Source: an uncultured Granulosicoccus sp.
GTDB taxonomy: Bacteria; Pseudomonadota; Gammaproteobacteria; Granulosicoccales; Granulosicoccaceae
Length of the DNA stretch: 54,603 bases
Direction of reading: 5' to 3'
Assembly (NCBI GenBank): GCA_937991945.1
Contig: CALKLO010000093.1
Coordinates: 1-54,603, forward strand
The notes beneath the pieces were generated by a model. It saw only the letters and a list, made by a program, of their open reading frames with translations. It did not search any database and was not told the DNA's origin. The position numbers were made by a program, and so were the translations under genes. Positions within the stretch are counted from its first letter, which is position 1. Each line of letters opens with the position of its first letter. This document shows positions 1 through 9,900 of this stretch, in pieces.

Positions 1-62
1 AAGCGTTGAAGCTAACTTTGTTCTAGCTACGGCGTAATTGTCAAAGCCAAACGCCCGCGCAC

Positions 63-674
63 ATGGGTATGAACAATAGGCAGCTCATTCGACTTTGCTG
101 GTTTTTAGCGGGGTGCCTTATCGTGGTACCTGTCGTCATTGCGGCTCTCAATCCGTTACAGATGAGTCGCGGCACCAGCTATGTGGTGGGTGGTCTTGCT
201 GGGGTTGTGGCGTTAAGTCTTTTTCTTGTTCAGCCATTATTGGCGGCCGGATTTTTGCCAGGCATGACCTTGTCGCGTCAAAGACAGTGGCACCGTTGGG
301 TTGGTGCATCGATTATTACGTTAATCGCAATGCATGTTGTGGGCTTATACGTAACAAGCCCTGCCGACATACGAGATGCCTTACTCCTGCAAGCACCGAC
401 ATCATTTTCTGTCTATGGAGTGATCGCGTTGTGGGCATCTGCCCTGACCGTGTTGTTAGTTGTGCTGCGTGGCCGAATGATTCGCCGTGGCCAAGTGTGG
501 AAACTGTCGCACCAAATAGTGGCTGCCATAACCATTGCGGCAAGTGTTATACATGCACTGCAAATTCAAGGTGCAATGGGCAATTCGTCTAAATGGGTTA
601 TTAGTGTAGCGGTGCTGTGTGTGACGGCCTACGTTATATTAACCCCACTGATTAACGGTTGGCGCCGTAAATAA
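63..674 (+). CDS. Ferric reductase-like diheme transmembrane protein
   Basis: A 203-residue integral membrane protein with about six hydrophobic segments. Two pairs of histidines, each 14 residues apart (H77/H91 and H150/H164), lie in transmembrane helices. This is the diheme b pattern of the ferric reductase-like transmembrane family, which also includes MsrQ and YedZ. Such proteins move electrons across the inner membrane. No FAD or NADPH domain is attached, so a separate electron donor would be needed. No MsrP-type molybdoenzyme lies beside it, so calling it MsrQ would be unsafe. The start could be residue 1 or the Met at residue 3; no strong ribosome site separates them. The family is well supported, the substrate is unknown. 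Confidence 0.7.
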   Translation: MGMNNRQLIRLCWFLAGCLIVVPVVIAALNPLQMSRGTSYVVGGLAGVVALSLFLVQPLLAAGFLPGMTLSRQRQWHRWVGASIITLIAMHVVGLYVTSPADIRDALLLQAPTSFSVYGVIALWASALTVLLVVLRGRMIRRGQVWKLSHQIVAAITIAASVIHALQIQGAMGNSSKWVISVAVLCVTAYVILTPLINGWRRK

Positions 675-977
675 GGCTACCCCTAGCTGGTTGACGTGAT
701 ACGTCCTAGCTCTTAGTAGGGTTAAGCAGATGCGTTGGTCAAACTGTGTCTTTGTTGACACAACTCCTGCATTAGATATTAAAAATTGGGTATAAATTTT
801 GCTCCCGACAGGGTGCTGCGGTTATGCGTTTGTAGTTGTGTGGAATGGTATCGGAATCCATAGTTGTCCATTTTATCAAACAGCACCGAGATTTTTTCTA
901 ATCAGCAGCCACTTATTCAACAGGTTATTTCTGTTGGCAACCTTATAAACCGCAGAAGTCTGTAACGGAAGCAGAAT
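675..977 (+). promoter_or_regulatory. 303-base gap with a candidate sigma-70 promoter for the secreted protein gene
   Basis: No gene is visible in this gap. The best promoter-like match is TTGACA at 755-760, followed after 16 bases by TATTAA at 777-782. A second A/T-rich box, TATAAA, lies at 791-796. A GGAAGC ribosome site about 968-973 precedes the ATG at 978. This is consensus matching by eye only. Confidence 0.3.
755..782 (+). promoter_or_regulatory. Candidate -35/-10 pair upstream of the secreted protein gene
   Basis: TTGACA at 755-760 is a perfect -35 box. TATTAA at 777-782 after a 16-base spacer matches four of six bases of the -10 consensus. It would give a leader of about 190 bases before ATG 978. 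No experimental or comparative support. Confidence 0.3.
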
Positions 978-3248
978 ATGAATAAACGAAATTTCACGAG
1001 TCTAATAGCAGGTGGTGTGTTGCTATTAGGGTCTGGAGCCTTGCAGGCAGTAGTATCTGGTGATTTACTGACAGGTAATGCTGTAACTACAGAATGGCAA
1101 AATTGCGATGGATCGGATTTAATAGACGAAGGCAGTGATCAATTTGATCCTAGCCATCTTGAAGGCTCTGGTTGTGTGTACAGAGAAACGCCTGCACAGG
1201 CTGGCGATCAATATAAAATGACGTGTGGTGTTTCGTCGTTTAAGTATTCAAGTATTACCTTAGCATTTCAAAACGGCGTTGGTGAAACACTTGCGACCGA
1301 AACCACTGAGATTTTTGAAGATACCCAAGGCGGAGCATACTCAGTCACTCTCACAGCGCCTGCTGACACAACCGTTGCGGCTGTGGGTATTTATGGCCTA
1401 GAGGGCTCGGGCTTTCAAGATTGCACATTGCTTCTCGATAACCCAGAACCTACACCAGTTGATGGTTCTATCTCAGGTGTTGCATGGTTTGATGCCAACG
1501 ACGACACTCAACGAGATAACTCTGAGAGTTTGATTCCTTCAACCCCGGTATCAGTCTTTCTAGCTGATGTGTTGGTTGAGCAAACAGTCACTGATCTTGA
1601 TGGTAGTTACTATGTAGGCGGTCTTGATGTAGGCGCTTGTTACACCGTTCAATTCTCAGCTGCAGATCCAACGCTGACATTTGCCACAGCGGGTGGCGAC
1701 AACGCGGTGGTTAATGAGGGTTCTACGTTGGATGTCTGTCTGACAGATACCGATCCAAATATCACTGACATAGATGCAGGTTTTGTGACTGTTCCAACTG
1801 TCGTGCCACCACAGGACTATGCCGTATGTGGTGCTGCGTACCTTAATGCGTCTAATGCCAACACGGTTTTTTCAGATGTGTCAGTTGCATTGGTTGAGGT
1901 CGTTAGTAACGAGCGATATGAAACTCAGACAGCAGCAGATGGTAGTTATTCATTCGCTAACTTGCCTGAAGGTGATTATCAACTTGAATTCACTAGCCCG
2001 TCTGGGTTTGAGTTTATTGCAAGTGGAACAACTTTGAGCCTAGAAGGAAGCTATGCAGGAACTAATGGTCAGAGCCCACAATTTAATTTGCCAGCGGCTT
2101 CTAACACAGCAGCTGATGATGCTTGCACATTAGATAATGCTAATGCAGTGTTGACTCGTACAGTAGTAGCACTTGACCCTACAGTAGCTCACGATGACGA
2201 AGTCAGTGGTACGCTTGGTGACACGCTATCTATCTTGGTAATGGCTAACGACGATCCTTGTCTTGCAGCAACTGCTGAGGTGGATCTGATTGGACATAAC
2301 GTGCCTGGTGAAGTGACGTTAGATGCTGCTACCGGTGAATTTACGATTTCAAACACAACAGCGAGTGGAACCTACAGCATTGAGTATGGACTGCGTGGTG
2401 GTTGTGGTTCATACGACACAGCAATGGTGACAGTTACGTTGGCGGATATTCCACCAGTGTCTGTACCTGAAGCTCCAGATGCACCTCTAAACTGTTATGC
2501 CTCTATTGGTAGCCTAACGGGTTCGGAACCTGGTGTACATGTCGATTTGAAATATGTAGATGGTCAAACCATTGATGATTTCGCATCCAATTATAATTTT
2601 TATGATGAAGACATGAACCTTGTTTATGCCGGACTTAAAAGCGAAGCAGGTACGCGAAGCTGGGGCATATTCTGGAGAAAGTTTGAACATGGCCTAGAAG
2701 TATTGGACATTAAATATGTTGCTGCTGCAGAAAACGGCATTGAGTCTGCTCTAACTGAATGTGTCAGACAGACTGTTACACCTATTGCGCTGGACACTGA
2801 CAACAGTGGACGTGTTGAAAGTATCTCTGGTAATTTCCAGTTTGATATGGACGGCGATGGCATTGACGAGAACTTGATGCAATGGTTTAGCCCAACAGAT
2901 GGAATCTTGATTTACAAAGCTTTTGGCAGCGTGATATCGGGTGAGTCTTTGTTTGGTGATTTGGCAGGTCAGTACGCTGATGGTTTTGAAAAGTTAGCAT
3001 CAGAAGACGTCAATGGTGACGGCAAGCTTTCCGGTAAGGAGCTAGAAGCGCTGGCTGTTTGGACTGATAGCAATAGCAATACGATGGTAGATGATGGTGA
3101 AATATCGTCTATTGCTTCGCATTCAATCGAGACGCTTAGCGTGTCGCATTACAAGTACTTTGCTCGAGCAACATTGAGCACAGGTAAAACGATGTTAATG
3201 CGAGATGTCTTGTTTTCACTAAACCCGATACAACAAGCCGCTAAATAG
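978..3248 (+). CDS. Secreted multidomain protein with SdrD-B/Cna-B repeats and C-terminal calcium-binding module
   Basis: A 756-residue protein with a clear signal peptide (about residues 1-24, hydrophobic core followed by ALQA). An unclassified Cys-containing region covers about 30-155. A typical SdrD B-like domain follows at 162-268, starting GSISGVAWFDANDD. A second Cna-B or carboxypeptidase-regulatory-like fold lies at about 281-375, and an Ig/cadherin-like segment at 395-490. The C-terminal part (about 610-735) carries Asp-rich loops (DTDNSGR, DMDGDGID, DVNGDGK) and a SLFGD...DGFEKL...VWTDSNSN pattern, like the calcium-binding module found in large RTX and adhesin-type proteins. The family suggests a surface or extracellular adhesion or matrix role. 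No sorting signal or type I secretion tail was recognised. The FKBP-like lipoprotein gene follows 82 bases downstream. Confidence 0.7.
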   Translation: MNKRNFTSLIAGGVLLLGSGALQAVVSGDLLTGNAVTTEWQNCDGSDLIDEGSDQFDPSHLEGSGCVYRETPAQAGDQYKMTCGVSSFKYSSITLAFQNGVGETLATETTEIFEDTQGGAYSVTLTAPADTTVAAVGIYGLEGSGFQDCTLLLDNPEPTPVDGSISGVAWFDANDDTQRDNSESLIPSTPVSVFLADVLVEQTVTDLDGSYYVGGLDVGACYTVQFSAADPTLTFATAGGDNAVVNEGSTLDVCLTDTDPNITDIDAGFVTVPTVVPPQDYAVCGAAYLNASNANTVFSDVSVALVEVVSNERYETQTAADGSYSFANLPEGDYQLEFTSPSGFEFIASGTTLSLEGSYAGTNGQSPQFNLPAASNTAADDACTLDNANAVLTRTVVALDPTVAHDDEVSGTLGDTLSILVMANDDPCLAATAEVDLIGHNVPGEVTLDAATGEFTISNTTASGTYSIEYGLRGGCGSYDTAMVTVTLADIPPVSVPEAPDAPLNCYASIGSLTGSEPGVHVDLKYVDGQTIDDFASNYNFYDEDMNLVYAGLKSEAGTRSWGIFWRKFEHGLEVLDIKYVAAAENGIESALTECVRQTVTPIALDTDNSGRVESISGNFQFDMDGDGIDENLMQWFSPTDGILIYKAFGSVISGESLFGDLAGQYADGFEKLASEDVNGDGKLSGKELEALAVWTDSNSNTMVDDGEISSIASHSIETLSVSHYKYFARATLSTGKTMLMRDVLFSLNPIQQAAK

Positions 3249-3330
3249 CGCTCTTCGTTGATCTAGTTCAGTCTGCTTGGTAGTGGCTAATTGCTACTGC
3301 CAGTAGGCTGGTAACTTAAAAGGAAAAATC

Positions 3331-3969
3331 ATGTTAAGTAACAATAGATATACAACGCTGAACGCAAGTATGATTGCGCTATCAGTATTGCTAGCCAGTT
3401 GCGGCGGTGGTAGTAGTGGGGGGGTTAGTGTTGATGCATCAGGTGAACAAGCTCCGATCGTTGATAATACCGAGACCACTGATAATACTCAGAACGGACC
3501 AGCAACTATTGATGTGTCTGATGCAAGTCTTGTCACAGAGGCTTCGAAGGTCTCAAGTGGTGTCAATGCTAGATCCGGACAAGGATTTAGCTTTCCATCG
3601 GTAACGCTACAAGAGGGTGGCATGTCGATGGTCATTCCTGGCGGCGCACTACCGACATTTGCAGCACGTCGGACAGTGGTCAGTGGTTCAGGTCAAGTGA
3701 TTGAGTTTGGCGATGCTGTAACGCTCAAGTACGACATGTTTGCATGGAGCGATGGTTCGTTGGTCGAATCATCTAATTCGTTTGAAGAAGCTCATACTGT
3801 ACAAGGCGGTGTGTCTGATGAATTCCCAATACCGGAGTACTTGGCAAAGTCATTGTTAGGTCGAAAGCTTGGAGACACTATTCAAGTTGTTTTACCGGTA
3901 GGGACAGCAGACTTACCGGTGTATCTTGATGCTGAAGATGCCTACGTCATGTTAGTTGAACTGTTGTAA
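3331..3969 (+). CDS. FKBP-like lipoprotein (peptidyl-prolyl isomerase fold)
   Basis: A 212-residue protein with a lipoprotein signal: a hydrophobic stretch ending LLASC with Cys followed by Gly residues, so it is probably lipid-anchored. A low-complexity Ser/Gly/Thr linker follows. The C-terminal ~95 residues resemble the FKBP-type peptidyl-prolyl isomerase fold (GDAVTLKYDMFAWSDGSLVES, then LLGRKLGDTIQVVLP). Several aromatic active-site positions of classical FKBPs are not obvious, so catalysis is uncertain and it may be a chaperone-like or structural version. A purine-rich AAAAGGAAAAATC stretch just before ATG 3331 is a good ribosome site. It could form a unit with the secreted protein upstream and assist its folding; that is inference. 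Confidence 0.6.
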   Translation: MLSNNRYTTLNASMIALSVLLASCGGGSSGGVSVDASGEQAPIVDNTETTDNTQNGPATIDVSDASLVTEASKVSSGVNARSGQGFSFPSVTLQEGGMSMVIPGGALPTFAARRTVVSGSGQVIEFGDAVTLKYDMFAWSDGSLVESSNSFEEAHTVQGGVSDEFPIPEYLAKSLLGRKLGDTIQVVLPVGTADLPVYLDAEDAYVMLVELL

Positions 3970-3994
3970 AGCACAGCAGATAGTCTAACGATGC

Positions 3995-4056
3995 GTTAAC
4001 GCACTCTGCGCGTTAACAGACAGACTCAGGAGGCTTCCGAAAATGGGAGCCTCCTG
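3995..4056. terminator. Tandem hairpins between convergent genes
   Basis: Two inverted repeats lie in the 112-base gap between the + strand lipoprotein gene and the - strand dehydrogenase gene. The first has arms GTTAACGC (3995-4002) and GCGTTAAC (4010-4017). The second has 12-base arms, CAGGAGGCTTCC (4027-4038) and GGGAGCCTCCTG (4045-4056), with one G-T mismatch and a six-base loop. No strong T-run follows, so this fits a bidirectional or weakly intrinsic terminator. The hairpins are seen directly; the function is inferred. Confidence 0.6.
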
Positions 4057-4081
4057 ATTATAGATTGAAGCGTTATCGGTG

Positions 4082-5383
4082 CTAAGCCGCGCTCACTCGC
4101 CAAATAACATTTCCGACATCGTCTGCGACTAATAACGTCTTGTTAGGTCCTAGTGTTACACCGACGGGGCGTCCATAAGAGTGCTTCTCATCGTCTGCTA
4201 GGAAGCCTGCGAGTATGTCTTGTGGTTCGCCACAGGGTTTACCATTATCAAAGGGTACGAATACCACTTTGTAGCCGCTGAGTGTGCTGCGGTTCCAGGA
4301 GCCGTGTTGTCCAATCACCATGCCGTCTTTATCGAATCCTGGCAATGTGCCTGCTGGCATCCAGCAGAGTCCGAGTGATGCGGTGTGTCCGCCAAGCGCA
4401 TAGTCCGGGGCAATGGCCCTAGCGACCATGTCAGAATCTTGTGGTACGCGATCATCTACTGTCTGATGCCAGTAGCAATACGGCCAGCCGTAAAAACCGC
4501 CATCTTTTACTGATGTTAAATAGTCTGGTGGCACCTCGTCACCTAAGCCGTCGCGTTCGTTTACAACGGTCCACAGCTTATTGGTTATGGGTTCCCATGC
4601 TAGGCCTACGGGGTTTCTGAGCCCTGATGCGAAAATGCGCGAATCTCCCGTGTGTAAATCAATTTCATAGATGGCTGCACGCCCCATCTCTTCCTCTAAT
4701 CCGTTATCAGCAATGTTGGTATTAGAGCCGACACCGGCATATAATTTTGTACCGTCGTCGTTTGCTAATAAGCTGCGTGTCCAGTGGCCCTCTGGTTTAA
4801 ATTCTAGTATGCGTTGTCCTTCACCTTGTAGCTGTGTGTCGCCATGGGTGTACTTGAAAGCGACGACCCCATCGGTGTTGCCGACATAGAAGGTGTCATT
4901 AACCAATGCCATGCCAAACGGTTTGTTTTGGTTTTCTAAAAATTCTTCGCGCATGTCGTAGTGCCCATCGCCAGTGGTATCTCTAAACAGAGTGATGCGG
5001 TTAGCGGAGTGGCCTAATGCTGCAGCTCGCTTCATGGTGCTAAAAATAGCGTAGTCAAAAGGTGTTTTGACCAATCCCCAACTTTGAATGGCTTCTGCCA
5101 CTAGCACGTCATTGTTGGGTAGGACGTAGATCCAGCGCGGGTGGATTAGATCTGCGGCCAGTCTGTCTACTTGTAGACCAGGGGCGCACGTTGGTTTTTG
5201 GTCTGGATCCCAACCCCTAGCCGTGGGCATTTTTAATGTCGGAATGCTTTGCGCCTTAGCATCAGGAATAATGGGGTCTACTCCCATAACGGGTATGTCA
5301 GACTCTTTGCCCCATCGACGCATAAGAATGGCTGCGGCACCAATTTGCGCAACAACGCGGGAAAATAAATTGACGTGGTTCAT
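4082..5383 (-). CDS. PQQ-dependent sugar dehydrogenase-like protein (sorbosone dehydrogenase family)
   Basis: About 433 residues with a six-bladed beta-propeller pattern typical of soluble glucose/sorbosone dehydrogenases. Recognisable blocks are LVAEA, KPFGMAL, LYAGVGSN, SGLRNPVGLAWEP, NERDGLGDEVPPDY, GFYGWPYCYW, GQHGSWNRS and GRPVGVTLGP. The family oxidises aldoses or related sugars with PQQ and passes electrons to the respiratory chain. No clear signal peptide is seen, although family members act in the periplasm. GGAG at 5390-5393 (minus reading) is directly next to the ATG at 5389 but six bases before the ATG at 5383, so 5383 is the better start. The small membrane protein gene lies just upstream on the same strand. 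The protein ends in Ser-Ala-Ala. Confidence 0.75.
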   Translation of the reverse strand: MNHVNLFSRVVAQIGAAAILMRRWGKESDIPVMGVDPIIPDAKAQSIPTLKMPTARGWDPDQKPTCAPGLQVDRLAADLIHPRWIYVLPNNDVLVAEAIQSWGLVKTPFDYAIFSTMKRAAALGHSANRITLFRDTTGDGHYDMREEFLENQNKPFGMALVNDTFYVGNTDGVVAFKYTHGDTQLQGEGQRILEFKPEGHWTRSLLANDDGTKLYAGVGSNTNIADNGLEEEMGRAAIYEIDLHTGDSRIFASGLRNPVGLAWEPITNKLWTVVNERDGLGDEVPPDYLTSVKDGGFYGWPYCYWHQTVDDRVPQDSDMVARAIAPDYALGGHTASLGLCWMPAGTLPGFDKDGMVIGQHGSWNRSTLSGYKVVFVPFDNGKPCGEPQDILAGFLADDEKHSYGRPVGVTLGPNKTLLVADDVGNVIWRVSAA

Positions 5384-5417
5384 AGGCATCTCCGGTTGAT
5401 AGGACTGTTTTTATGAG

Positions 5418-5753
5418 TTACAGGAAATACCCATCAACGACATAGGACAGAGAAAATCCGACGGCAGCAATGATGGCAACGATAAGTGGTAATGGGCCCG
5501 GTGGTTTCTTTTTGAGACTACTGCTCAATAATAGTCCAGCTGCCAATAGGCAGTAAAACAATGAGACGAGTAACAGCCCAATCGCGGCCCCAAAACCGAA
5601 AGCGGAAATTTTCTCAGTTGAACCATCCTCTGAAGGTGCACTGAGTAAGAGTCCGTCAGGGTTCATGCTTTCAGCGCCTTTGCCAAAGGAAAAGGCGATG
5701 ATGAACATCAAAATGACGAGCACTGTGATGATGACTTTATTTCTCGAATTCAT
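5418..5753 (-). CDS. Small three-helix membrane protein of unknown function
   Basis: A 111-residue protein with three hydrophobic segments (about residues 7-25, 50-78 and 88-107), a soluble acidic loop between the first two and a Lys/Pro-rich turn before the third. I do not recognise a family. It sits about 30 bases upstream of the PQQ-type dehydrogenase gene on the same strand, so the two are probably co-transcribed. It might anchor or serve that enzyme, but nothing in the sequence shows this. Confidence 0.55.
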   Translation of the reverse strand: MNSRNKVIITVLVILMFIIAFSFGKGAESMNPDGLLLSAPSEDGSTEKISAFGFGAAIGLLLVSLFYCLLAAGLLLSSSLKKKPPGPLPLIVAIIAAVGFSLSYVVDGYFL

Positions 5754-5915
5754 GGATTCGCTGGGTTCGGGTAGCTGTTAGGGCATGTTAACGCAGTTGG
5801 GGTACACCTCTTATAAAGCTGCTGTGTAACTGTGCATAAATAGGTAGAATTTAAACCAATCACCTACCTTTTCACAATCCTGCCTGCACAGTATTGACAA
5901 CAAGGAATTTCTAAC

Positions 5916-6668
5916 ATGACTACTCGAGTAATTATCGTCACAGGTGCTGCACGAGGCATTGGGTTAGCGACCACGAGATTATTGTTGTCCGAGGGGGCGT
6001 GTGTGGTTATGGTGGACTATGACGCTGAAGAGCTTGGTAGCGCTGCGGCTGAGTTGGATAACGTGCTGGCCATTACCTGCGACGTATCAGACCCACAACA
6101 GGTTGAGTCAATGGTTGCTCAAACCGAGAAACAGTACAAACGCATTGACGGTTTGATTAATAATGCAGGCGTTGCAGATTTCGGCCCTATTGAGCAAACA
6201 AGCTTTGATAGATGGCGACGGGTGATGGCCACGAACCTTGATGGCGTGTTTCTTTGCTCGCAAGCGGTCATACCGGCTTTAAAAGAGAGTCAGGGCAGTA
6301 TCGTAAATATCGCCAGCATTTCAGGTTTACGAGCATCTACGTTACGTACCGCCTATGGAACCTCTAAAGCGGCAGTTATTCATCTAACAAAACAGCAAGC
6401 AGCTGAGCTAGGTGAGTTTGGAATACGCGCAAACTGTGTGGCGCCTGGCCCGGTGCGTACCAAGCTTGCCATGGCGGTCCATTCCCAAGACATCATTGAT
6501 GCTTACCACGATGCTATTCCTCTAAACCGTTATGGGACTGAACAAGAAATAGCAGAAGCGATTGTTTTCTTATGCTCCAGTAAAGCCAGCTTTATTACAG
6601 GACAGGTGTTAGCTGCGGATGGCGGATTCGACAGTACAGGTGTTGGCCTTCCATCATTGCGGGTCTAG
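5916..6668 (+). CDS. Short-chain dehydrogenase/reductase (SDR)
   Basis: A 250-residue classical SDR. The NAD(P)-binding glycine motif TGAARGIG is near the N terminus, an Asp follows beta-2 (VDYDAEE, which favours NAD over NADP), NNAGV is present, and the catalytic Ser-Tyr-Lys set is visible as SISG and YGTSK. The C-terminal block ending LAADGGF is normal for the family. Length is typical. The substrate cannot be inferred. It is divergent from the small membrane protein gene and is followed by 269 bases without a clear gene before the Amt fusion. An AAGGAA ribosome site precedes the ATG. Confidence 0.8.
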   Translation: MTTRVIIVTGAARGIGLATTRLLLSEGACVVMVDYDAEELGSAAAELDNVLAITCDVSDPQQVESMVAQTEKQYKRIDGLINNAGVADFGPIEQTSFDRWRRVMATNLDGVFLCSQAVIPALKESQGSIVNIASISGLRASTLRTAYGTSKAAVIHLTKQQAAELGEFGIRANCVAPGPVRTKLAMAVHSQDIIDAYHDAIPLNRYGTEQEIAEAIVFLCSSKASFITGQVLAADGGFDSTGVGLPSLRV

Positions 6669-6937
6669 GAAGCGAGGTGTTTTTTTAGGCTTGATCGCCT
6701 CAGAGCTTGATTACGAGTCTTAATTTGAATATCCGCACTCAATCGATTGCCTGTGCGGGCTAGCTTAAACGCGCTGGTAGATTCAGCTATCCGCCCGATA
6801 AGCGAGCTTAATAGCCATATAAAACAATAAGCTATAAGCTATTTCAAAAAACCTATGTGAGTGTGTCGTTGTTTAAGGAATTTGTAGACTAGCCGATAAC
6901 GCCAAAGGCAGCGGATGTCAGAACAGATCTCTTTACG

Positions 6938-9900
6938 ATGGATGAAATTAATAGTCTTTGGAAAATACTAGCGATATTCCTAGTTCTCTCCATGCAAGCA
7001 GGTTTCTTGTTATTAGAGGGAGGACGTGTTCGATCCAAAAACTCCATCAATGTGGCTCAAAAAAATGTCACTGACCTAGTAGTTACTTGGATTGGTTTCT
7101 TCGCTATCGGATTTACGTTGATGTATGGCGTAACGATCCCAGAGCTCCTGAGTGACAAGGCTGATGGAGCGACGAAACCTGATGTTTTGGATTTTGTTTT
7201 TCAATTCTGCTTTTGTTGCACAACAGCCACCATTTTGTCTGGGGCTGTCGCTGAACGTATCTCATTCAAAGCGTATTTGGTATTGGTCTTTGTTATAGGC
7301 GCTTTGGCTTACCCTTTAGTGGGTCGGCTTGCGTGGGGCAATAGTTTCGATACTGAGGGTTTTGCTCCACTAGCAGATATAGGTTTCATCGATTTTGCAG
7401 GATCCAGTGTCGTACACGGAGTAGGTGCATGGTTCGCTTTAGTTGCGTTGATAATGATAGGTCCGCGACTGGGTCGTTTTAATGAACGAGGTGAAGTACA
7501 AACATTTGCAGCACATAACTCTGTCATGGCGCTCTATGGAGTTTTTGTGTTGTTATTTGGTTGGTTAGGATTTAATGGCGGGGCCTTATCATTAGATAAC
7601 CCTGTGTTGAAGGCAGTCATTTTCAATACGATTTCTTCAGGTTTATTTGGTGCAGCTATCGGTATGTCCATTGGTGTCTGGCTGGACAAAGGTATTTTTA
7701 ACCCGGGTCGCACAGCGACAGGATTGCTGGGGGGATTGATTGCTTGTTCTGCCGGTGTTCACTTCATGGGGAGCATAGACGCGATTATTGTGGGAGCACT
7801 GGGTGGAGGTCTTGCAACCTATGGTTCGCACGTATTGTTACATCGCTTCAAGTTAGACGACCCAGTCGATGCTATAGCCACGCATGGTTTAGCCGGTGTA
7901 TTTGGCACACTTTCAGTGGCATTCACAGCACCTGAATCAGCATTGGTTGCAGGTAGTCGTTTTGCACAACTGCTTGCGCAAATGAGCGGTGTGGTCGTGA
8001 TATTTACGTTGTCCGCCTCAATTTGTTGGGTAGCTATAACGCTGTTGAGCAGGGTTTTAGAATTTAGGGTCTCAGAGCAGGCAGAGAACCTAGGATTGAA
8101 CTACACAGAACACGGCGAAAGTGTGGGATTGACACGCTTAAAGAACGCTTTGGAGCAGGAGTCTGCTAATGCTGGTACGTTTGGTAGCCAACAGCTAGAG
8201 AATGTCGATGATGAGCACTCTGAGATAGCCTCAGCGCTGAATAAAGTGATCAAGAAGTACGAGACTGCTAATCAAGAAATTATTCTGGCACACGCACGCT
8301 TTCAGCAGTTTGCAGAAACCGCATCAGATTGGCTTTGGGAGACGGACAGCACGCTTAGTTTGAAGTTCATTCACGCAAATTCTGAGCACGGTATTGCGTT
8401 AGATTTTTCAGAGATACTAGGGCAGAGCTTATTAGAGTTCTTATCTGTTGCTGATACTTGGGAAGCACAAGTTATTCAGCGCATAGAAACCCATCAGCCA
8501 TTGCCTGTATTTGAGGCTCAAACAAAAACAGATGCAATAACCTCCACAGGACTTCTGCTAGAAGTTAGAGGCGTTCCGTTTTTTGATGCTGATGGTGAAT
8601 ACCTGGGATATCGAGGCACCATCACTGATATCTCTGCACGTAAAGAGGCAGAAAACAAAGCGTTGTTCTTGTCGCTTCACGATGAACTCACCGGTTTAGC
8701 CAACCGTCGAGCATTGTCTGACCACTTGGGCATGTTCCTCAAAGTCGCTGAGGAAAGTGGGCGTGCCGTCGTTGTTGCAGGTGTTGATCTGGATGGCTTC
8801 AAGGGTGTCAACGATGCTTATGGGCATATCATGGGGGATCGTTTGCTTGAGCAGGTCGCCAATCGACTAGAAGATTTTTTACGCTCAACTGATTACGTCT
8901 ATAGAACAGGTGGTGATGAATTCGTTATAGTGCTTACAGAGCTTGAGCCTAAAAGTGCAGATCGAGTAGCGAGAGTTATTCTAAATCGAATGATTGAAGA
9001 TCTTAGCGCGCTATATTACGTTAAAACAGTCGATATACGCATTGGTGCCAGTGTAGGTATCGTGACATATCCTGAACAAGCAACCATGTCCGATGACTTA
9101 CTGCGTATGGCTGATCTTGCCTTGTACGAAGCAAAAGCTCGTGGAAAGGGGTGTGTGGTAAGTTTTGCATCCGAGCTCGATGTCGATGCTAAGCAGCAGT
9201 TGAAAATTCAGGAAGACTTACGCAAAGCACTGTCTGAAGATGAATTCTATTTGGTTTATCAACCTCAGGTAGATTCGCACAGCAACAAAATTACAGGCTT
9301 TGAGGCGTTGATACGGTGGGCACACCCAGAGCGCGGAGAGATTCCTCCGGGAGATTTCATAGCAGAAGCTGAAAAGTTAAATTTGATGGACCGGATTGGA
9401 GGTTTTGTATTGAACAAAGCCTGTGCGTTTGCCGCAAGCTGGCCGAAAGCTCCAGATGGGTCATCGTTTAAAATATCAGTCAATGTATCCCCTCAGCAAT
9501 TCAGAAATAGTGATTTTTGCCAGAGTGTTCGGGATGCACTTGAGAGGCATCAATTACCTCCAGAGGATCTCGAGTTAGAGATCACCGAGGATGTGCTTGT
9601 TCATGATTTTGATGAAGTATCAAAGCTACTAATAGAGCTGCGCGATATGAATGTATCGGTAGCGATTGATGACTTTGGTAGTGGCCAAACCAGCTTGCGA
9701 TACCTCAATCAATTTCCTATATCTACCATTAAAATTGATCGTAGCTTCATAAAACATTTGATGAGCGATCGTAAGGCTGCTGAAATTACGCAGACTATGG
9801 TTGGATTGGGTCGTCGTCTTGGCATGAAGGTGCTAGCCGAAGGTGTTGAAGATTCTGATCAGCTGTCATTGCTGCAAAGCTGGGACTGCGACCAGATCCA

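Noticed and set aside
1-62. Frame from base 2 to a stop at 35-37, possibly the C terminus of an upstream gene
   Set aside because: Only eleven codons are visible, too few to support a gene.
63-674. Naming the first gene msrQ
   Set aside because: The diheme pattern fits the broader ferric reductase-like family and there is no msrP beside it.
6661-6702. T-rich stretch after the SDR gene as an intrinsic terminator
   Set aside because: The T-run lies in the loop, not after a stem, and the arms are short and mismatched.
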